A program made the position numbers and the translations under genes. The notes beneath the pieces were generated by a model, which ran no database searches, had not been told where the DNA came from, and worked only from the letters and a program-made list of their open reading frames with translations. From the NCBI GenBank assembly GCA_013815395.1, contig JACDGH010000063.1, positions 1-10,999 of the forward strand: 10,999 nucleotides of DNA, read 5' to 3'. This DNA comes from Parachlamydiaceae bacterium (GTDB taxonomy: Bacteria > Chlamydiota > Chlamydiia > Chlamydiales > Parachlamydiaceae). Shown piece after piece: positions 6,443 through 10,999 of this stretch (the first letter of the stretch is position 1; the number at the start of each line of letters is the position of its first letter).

Positions 6443-7951
6443 TTAATTTGAGATATCTGTAGCATAAGAAACTTGGTTGCGAATATTTTTTATTAGATTA
6501 ACTTTTAATTCATAAAGCGTTTTTTCCATACCCACGGGGTAGGCATGCGGGTTAATAAAACGTTTTATACTTGAATGGAAAAGTGCTAATTCTTTTTGGG
6601 TGGTAGAACGAATTGTATGCAGGGAGGGAGGGTTATAGACCAGCTTTCCGCTTCGAAAAATGGGAACAAGTAAATCGCGGCTTTCCCAATTGCTATTAAG
6701 AATTTTTTGTCGAGTAGAATCGAGGGGATCAATAATGATTGAATTGCAATTTAATCCAAGATTTACATCATAAACAGCATCAGCAATGTAGCTCCCTTGA
6801 TCCATGAAACGTTTGACTTGAAGGATGCCTGGATTAGAAACTTTTACCATTTGTTCGGACAACTTAAGTTTATATTTCCATGTGCCGCCAGGGTCTCTAA
6901 TTGCAGATAATTTGTAAACCCCATCTAAAGCCGGCTGGCTGCTGGATGTTACCAAATTCGTGCCAACCCCCCACACATTAATTTGAGCGCCCTCTCGCTT
7001 AAGTTCACTGATGATGGTTTCATCTAAATCATTGCTGGCTATGATTACAGCATCATAGAAACCAGCAGCATCGAGCATTTCCCGGCTTTTAATACTGAGA
7101 TAGGTTAAATCGCCTGAGTCGAGGCGGATACCAAGAAATTTTTTCCCCTGTTTTTTTAACCAATTACCTACGATAATTGCCTTTTTTACCCCCTCGAGCG
7201 AGTCATAAGTGTCCACAAGAAATACACAATTATTGGGAAGATATTCAGCATATTTTTGAAAAGCTTCTAGTTCATCATCAAAAACCATAATCCAGCTATG
7301 AGCATGCGTTCCACGCACAGGAATTCCGAATAACTTTCCAGCGAGCACATTGGAAGTTGAATCACATCCTCCAATATATGCTGCTCTACTTGCAGTGAGG
7401 GCTCCGTCAATCCCTTGAGCACGTCTCAAACCAAATTCTAAAACAGGATCTCCTCCAGCGGCAATACACATTCTTGCAGCCTTTGTTGCAATTAATGTGG
7501 GAAAATTAATGAGATTAAGTAAAGAGCTTTCGAGTAACTGACATTGGATCAATGGACCTTGAATTCGAACAAGAGGCTCATAAGGAAAAACAACGTTGCC
7601 TTCAGCAATCGCATCTAAATGACATGTAAATTGCATTTGAGCAAGAAAATCAAAAAATGCTGGTTCGAACAAAGGAAGATTATCAGCACCGCATAAACTT
7701 GCTAAATAGGTAAGGTCAGATGCATCGAAATGAAAATTTTCCAAATATTCTATAACTGTATCTAGACCTGCAGCAACTGTGAATCCGCCATGAAAGGGAC
7801 GTTTACGAAAGAATAGGTGGAAAACAGATTCTCTATTTTCAAGACCCGCCTTCCAATAACCATAACACATTGTCAATTGATATAAATCCGTCAATAAAGC
7901 CAGAGAGTGATTATAAAAATGTGATTGAGAACGTTTGGCGCGGTTTTGCAT
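6443..7951 (-). CDS. pncB: Nicotinate phosphoribosyltransferase
   Basis: It joins nicotinate and PRPP to make nicotinate mononucleotide, usually with ATP hydrolysis, the committed step of the Preiss-Handler route to NAD. At 502 residues it is longer than the E. coli enzyme and looks more like the longer form found in many bacteria and animals. Landmarks in order: LLTDLYQLTM (19-28), FRKRPFHGGF (48-57), EFGLRRAQG (172-180), GTHAHSWIM with the likely catalytic His218 (214-222), DTYDSLEG (247-254), GIRLDSGDL (274-282), ASNDLDE (305-311) and GVGT (328-331). The start at 7951 is preferred because the next Met (28) would remove the conserved TDLYQLTM block; the ribosome binding site is weak. It lies 55 bp after the UGP3-like gene and 27 bp before pncA, on the same strand. 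NadD and NadE, needed to finish NAD, are not in this window. Confidence 0.95.
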   Translation of the reverse strand: MQNRAKRSQSHFYNHSLALLTDLYQLTMCYGYWKAGLENRESVFHLFFRKRPFHGGFTVAAGLDTVIEYLENFHFDASDLTYLASLCGADNLPLFEPAFFDFLAQMQFTCHLDAIAEGNVVFPYEPLVRIQGPLIQCQLLESSLLNLINFPTLIATKAARMCIAAGGDPVLEFGLRRAQGIDGALTASRAAYIGGCDSTSNVLAGKLFGIPVRGTHAHSWIMVFDDELEAFQKYAEYLPNNCVFLVDTYDSLEGVKKAIIVGNWLKKQGKKFLGIRLDSGDLTYLSIKSREMLDAAGFYDAVIIASNDLDETIISELKREGAQINVWGVGTNLVTSSSQPALDGVYKLSAIRDPGGTWKYKLKLSEQMVKVSNPGILQVKRFMDQGSYIADAVYDVNLGLNCNSIIIDPLDSTRQKILNSNWESRDLLVPIFRSGKLVYNPPSLHTIRSTTQKELALFHSSIKRFINPHAYPVGMEKTLYELKVNLIKNIRNQVSYATDISN

Positions 7952-8006
7952 TTTTAATCATTCTTAAAAGTTTAAAATTAGTTTTCTTCATTTCTGTAAC
8001 AACATA

Positions 8007-10211
8007 TCAATTATATTTAATATTAAGCCGAATCCTATCTTGCTCATCGAAGGTGTATACCCACACCCAAGTAGGACCATCAATCTTATTAAGATGCCAT
8101 TCAATAAGATGATTTTTTTGTTCAACAATCATGCGATGGCCCTCGGGCACTTCAAAATGGTAATTTCCTACAAAATGTACATTCTCCGCAAAAAATTCGG
8201 CGTTACCATGCAAAACAATTTTTAGAGATTCTTTTCTATCAATTTCATGTTTCCAAAAGATATTTTTCGAAGATCGCGAGATGCCTTGATTTTGAATAGT
8301 TACATTTATTAACCTACATTTTCCACAACTAGCACTATCGTAGACAACAATTCCATCAGCTTGTTTTTTGCCCATAATAGATTTGGCCATGATTAACAAA
8401 CTTCCGCTTAAATTAAGATTGACCACCTCAGCTTCCGCAATTTCCATTATCCATTCTGAACCATTAGCAATATGACCCCCTCTTATTTTTTGAGAGATCA
8501 CTTCGTAAACCATTCCTAAAGCGGGATGAAAGCTTGCTAATACAGTAGGGCCAAACGTTAAATAGGCTGCTTCATCACTAGGAAGTGGCATTTCAAAATG
8601 GCAATTGTTTGTTAGAAGATCGTAGTAATTTTGCATCATTTCAAAATGGCATCCCTCAGGTGTACCTAAAATAGATTTACCAGGTATGAAGGCTTGTTTG
8701 GTCACTGAAATGGTCTTTTTCCTCTCATTGTACGTCAGAAAAGTGCTTAAATTTACTAGTTGATCTTTTTGCAGACGCTTTGAAAATTTATCTACAATAT
8801 AACCTGCAATATTTTGCATAGTTGATTCAAGTCGTCCAGCATATTGTTGAACTTTTTCTCCTTCAGGCGAGAGACAAGAAACTTTTGTTTTCATGTTAAC
8901 AATAGCCCCAGGAATAGGGCATTGCTCAATAATAGGTTTGATCGCCTTTAGATCAACGAATAATATATTTGTATTGGCTGGAAATTGAGAAAATGGACTA
9001 TCTTGAGTTTTTGGAGAATCGCAAATGCCACGTTGTTCAAATTCTGTGTATTCAATATTTGTAACGCAATATTCGAATTCACCATGCAATTCTTTTTCGC
9101 ATAATACATCCATTCCTTCTGGCATATTTAAAAGACGTGGACAAGAGGCAAAACCAAATTTCTTTTTTTCATGTAAGCCAAAGCCTGATAGTGCAAGTAA
9201 TCCATTATCTATTCCCGCCACCGGATTATTGATTTGCCTCATTATAGCTTTACTGCGACCTCGCTGCTCAAGCCATTCAAAAAGGCCTTTATCTAAAGCT
9301 ATTTTCCAAATAACACCATGACCGCCTGGTTTTAAAATAGGGGTTAGTGCCTCATGCATGGCCCAAAAACCTTCTTCAGTGATCATTGGAACCAGAACTT
9401 GAATAAAAAAGAAAAAATTGGATTTATCCCTTCCAAACCACTGATTGCTTTCACATATTTGCAAGATGTTCTCATGATTATTTTTTTCGTGCGATGTCAT
9501 CATAGCTAGAGGGGTAGCAATCTGCTTGTTAAAAAGCTTGTAGTGAAGGAATTCGCGACCTTCTAGATCCCTAATCATCCCCTCTAGGAGAGATCGACCG
9601 CCAAATAACAATTGTGCTGCTGGCAAGGCTTTGCCTGTGGTTTCATCAAGCAAATTCAATCGATCACCAGCTCCGCCGATTGGATAAATCTCGGCCATTT
9701 TTTCCATTTGCTCGATGCCCCAGCGCACAGATCGGCGACTTTGCCTTTTATCATTTAATAAATCGATGCCATCAGGTTCATGATAGCTAACAAACGCACC
9801 GCTTTGTTTAGGCTGTTGATTAGTATTTTTTGATTCGATTATTCGAAGTACTGTGAGATGGTAACCAACTACTCCGCCTATCACTTTATAGAAATTTTCT
9901 ATTTCTCCTAACCAGGAAATAAATTTAGCAAACTGATCAAAAGATATTTCTCTATTCTCAAGTCCTTGAAAAACGACAGGGCCTTGTCCTATAGCTAAAA
10001 GAGCTTTAATAAGAAATTGATCAGAAGCATCAAACTTGACTAGAAGGCGATTTAGGAATGAATATTGAACTAAAAACTGTTTTACAATTTGATTGGAATC
10101 GAGAATGTGAACTTTTTCTAGCCAATTTTTTGCACTCAGAAGATTACTGTTCAGTAATTCAACCTCAGCGACTTTTTGAGAAAATGCAAAAGTATCTTTT
10201 TCTGTTATCAT
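8007..10211 (-). CDS. UGP3-type UDP-sugar pyrophosphorylase (UDPGP-like nucleotidyltransferase)
   Basis: It is probably a cytosolic enzyme making a nucleotide sugar, most likely UDP-glucose from UTP and glucose 1-phosphate. The 734 residues include a helical N-terminal part (1-165), a nucleotidyltransferase core with a variant of the nucleotide loop (IYPIGGAGDRL, 175-185), KALPAAQLLFGGRSLLEG (194-211), MTSHEKNNHE (238-247), KPGGHGVIWK (294-303), KKFGFAS (350-356) and NIEYTEF (385-391), and a C-terminal region (about 550-734) that looks beta-rich. These motifs strongly recall plant chloroplast UGP3, which supplies UDP-glucose for sulfolipid, rather than ordinary bacterial GalU or eukaryotic UGP1. 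The match is from memory and was not aligned. The true substrate here is unproven; other sugars are possible. It is the first gene of a cluster with pncB and pncA, with no obvious metabolic link to them. The ribosome binding site before the ATG is poor. Confidence 0.85.
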   Translation of the reverse strand: MITEKDTFAFSQKVAEVELLNSNLLSAKNWLEKVHILDSNQIVKQFLVQYSFLNRLLVKFDASDQFLIKALLAIGQGPVVFQGLENREISFDQFAKFISWLGEIENFYKVIGGVVGYHLTVLRIIESKNTNQQPKQSGAFVSYHEPDGIDLLNDKRQSRRSVRWGIEQMEKMAEIYPIGGAGDRLNLLDETTGKALPAAQLLFGGRSLLEGMIRDLEGREFLHYKLFNKQIATPLAMMTSHEKNNHENILQICESNQWFGRDKSNFFFFIQVLVPMITEEGFWAMHEALTPILKPGGHGVIWKIALDKGLFEWLEQRGRSKAIMRQINNPVAGIDNGLLALSGFGLHEKKKFGFASCPRLLNMPEGMDVLCEKELHGEFEYCVTNIEYTEFEQRGICDSPKTQDSPFSQFPANTNILFVDLKAIKPIIEQCPIPGAIVNMKTKVSCLSPEGEKVQQYAGRLESTMQNIAGYIVDKFSKRLQKDQLVNLSTFLTYNERKKTISVTKQAFIPGKSILGTPEGCHFEMMQNYYDLLTNNCHFEMPLPSDEAAYLTFGPTVLASFHPALGMVYEVISQKIRGGHIANGSEWIMEIAEAEVVNLNLSGSLLIMAKSIMGKKQADGIVVYDSASCGKCRLINVTIQNQGISRSSKNIFWKHEIDRKESLKIVLHGNAEFFAENVHFVGNYHFEVPEGHRMIVEQKNHLIEWHLNKIDGPTWVWVYTFDEQDRIRLNIKYN

Positions 10212-10433
10212 ATTATCAACTCTTGTACGAAGCCAACTTCAATAATTAGATTAGCTGTTTACCAAAAACAGCGCAAGCGACAATGCCGTCAGACCAACTT
10301 TTTAATCAAAAATTTCCGACTTCATCTAATTAAAAAAAAATGTAATTCTTTAATTTTAAATGTTTTAAATAAAAAACTTACACTTTTAGAAGTGAATTTA
10401 TGTTTTACCCGAAAGGCCTTTCTATGAATTGTT

Positions 10434-10461
10434 TTGACTATAATATCAATTCAACGATAAA
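10434..10461 (+). promoter_or_regulatory. Candidate promoter of the SWIB gene
   Basis: TTGACT at 10434-10439 is followed after 16 bp by GATAAA (10456-10461). A perfect TATAAT also occurs at 10439-10444 but lacks a -35 box. Either would give a leader of over 120 nt, so the assignment is weak. Confidence 0.25.
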
Positions 10462-10524
10462 AGGATTCCCTAGTAGGTAAATATTTGCTTGTGATCGTTT
10501 GCCAGTTTGGCGCCTTAATGGATG

Positions 10525-10542
10525 CTGTAAAATCTGTAAAAT
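10525..10542 (+). repeat. Tandem 9-bp repeat upstream of the SWIB gene
   Basis: CTGTAAAAT occurs twice in immediate succession about 52 bp before the SWIB start codon, within the predicted leader. It may be a protein site or chance in AT-rich DNA. Confidence 0.3.
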
Positions 10543-10594
10543 GATAAGTTACCGAACAAATCTTTAAACTGAATAACAATAAGGAGTTACTTAA

Positions 10595-10879
10595 ATGACC
10601 AAAGAGAAGAAGCCTTCAGCATTTATGAAACCAGTGCAAGTTAGTGATGCACTTGCAGAAATCGTCGGTATCGGCCCTATGGCACGTACTGAAGTAACTA
10701 AAAAGCTTTGGGAATACATCAAAAAGCACAAACTTCAAGCTCAGGATAACAAGCGCAACATCAATCCCGATCAGAAGCTTGCAAAAGTACTTGGCTCTAA
10801 CGAACAGATCGATATGTTTAAAATGACAAGCAAAATTTCAAAACATCTTAAAGAACCTGAGCTTGCTGGCTCTCGTTAA
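10595..10879 (+). CDS. Stand-alone SWIB-domain protein (chlamydial type)
   Basis: The 94-residue protein is almost entirely one SWIB/MDM2 domain (about residues 10-88): FMKPVQVSDALAEIVG, MARTEVTKKLWEYIKKH, then NINPDQKLAKVLGSNEQIDMFKMTSKISKHL. The domain is best known from the BAF60 subunits of eukaryotic SWI/SNF remodellers. Single-domain bacterial copies are characteristic of Chlamydiae, which also carry one fused to topoisomerase I. It is thought to act on chromatin or DNA structure, but its biochemical role in bacteria is not settled. The charge is basic. AAGGAG lies 8 bases before the ATG, a strong ribosome binding site suggesting high expression. It is monocistronic and ends just before a long hairpin. 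Confidence 0.95.
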   Translation: MTKEKKPSAFMKPVQVSDALAEIVGIGPMARTEVTKKLWEYIKKHKLQAQDNKRNINPDQKLAKVLGSNEQIDMFKMTSKISKHLKEPELAGSR

Positions 10880-10901
10880 CTTTATTCATCAAGTTATTCG
10901 T

Positions 10902-10950
10902 CACATAGCGATTTAAAATGTGCAGTAAATCTATTTTAAATCGCTGTGTG
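10902..10950 (+). terminator. 18-bp hairpin after the SWIB gene, candidate terminator
   Basis: CACATAGCGATTTAAAAT (10902-10919) pairs with 10933-10950 with only one G-T wobble, around a 13-base loop, and starts 22 bases past the stop codon. Two more pairs (one wobble) can extend it. No T run follows directly, though a TTTT lies 10 bases later. It may stabilise the 3' end or act in both directions, ending a converging transcript as well. The remaining 49 bases of the window show no recognisable feature. Confidence 0.5.
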
Positions 10951-10999
10951 GCCTGCCTAATTTTGTAAGTCCTTAAAAAGTCATGGCACATTAAACACG

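Larger units (their letters stand above)
10212..10594. other. 383-bp divergent intergenic region
   Basis: This separates the minus-strand UGP3 cluster from the plus-strand SWIB gene and should hold promoters for both. I see a small hairpin at 10254-10272 (GCTGTTT with AAACAGC), a candidate promoter at 10434-10461, a GCCA-gtt-TGGC hairpin near 10501-10511 and a tandem 9-mer at 10525-10542. An open frame at 10176-10427 starts inside the neighbouring gene, has no ribosome binding site and has a Lys/Leu-rich composition as expected from AT-rich non-coding DNA. Confidence 0.5.

Noticed and set aside
10176..10427. 83-codon plus-strand open frame in the divergent intergenic region
   Set aside because: It starts inside the UGP3-like gene, lacks a ribosome binding site and looks like translated AT-rich non-coding DNA.

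Overview
The window looks like a chromosomal segment of an environmental (amoeba-associated) member of the Chlamydiae, most likely a Parachlamydiaceae relative. The best evidence is a complete stand-alone SWIB-domain protein (10595-10879), a small protein form typical of this phylum. The DNA is AT-rich, and one gene is a UGP3-type nucleotidyltransferase whose closest relatives that I recall are plant plastid enzymes. The phylum call is an inference from gene content; the genus is open.

Left part (1 to about 2693): the end of a tRNA-anchored integrated element. A CAU-anticodon tRNA on the minus strand (2620-2693) is followed at its 3' side by about 350 bp of non-coding DNA. That stretch holds two inverted copies of an 11-bp-spaced TGCACCA pair, which look like integrase arm sites. 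Next comes a tyrosine recombinase gene (1197-2264) that stays in one frame throughout but has two in-frame stops, so it is decayed. An accessory gene (186-1193) starts 3 bp after the recombinase stop, and a further small gene runs off the left edge (1-43). The element probably continues to the left.

Middle (2735-5504): two minus-strand genes with their own candidate promoters. One is a secreted S10-family serine carboxypeptidase with a complete catalytic triad. The other is an unrecognised two-lobed hydrophobic protein with a long acidic Glu/Thr tail, of the kind that could be a membrane or secreted host-interaction protein. A GC-rich double hairpin lies between them.

Right part (5798-10211): a three-gene minus-strand cluster in transcriptional order UGP3-like sugar nucleotidyltransferase, nicotinate phosphoribosyltransferase (pncB), nicotinamidase (pncA). 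The last two are consecutive steps of NAD salvage: nicotinamide to nicotinate to nicotinate mononucleotide. A 383-bp divergent intergenic region then leads to the plus-strand SWIB gene, which ends at an 18-bp hairpin.

I found no CRISPR array, rRNA, insertion sequence or obvious new defence system. The points most worth following are the plant-like UGP3 gene, the decayed integrase with its intact arm-site array, the anticodon-stem mismatch in the tRNA, and the unknown two-lobed protein.
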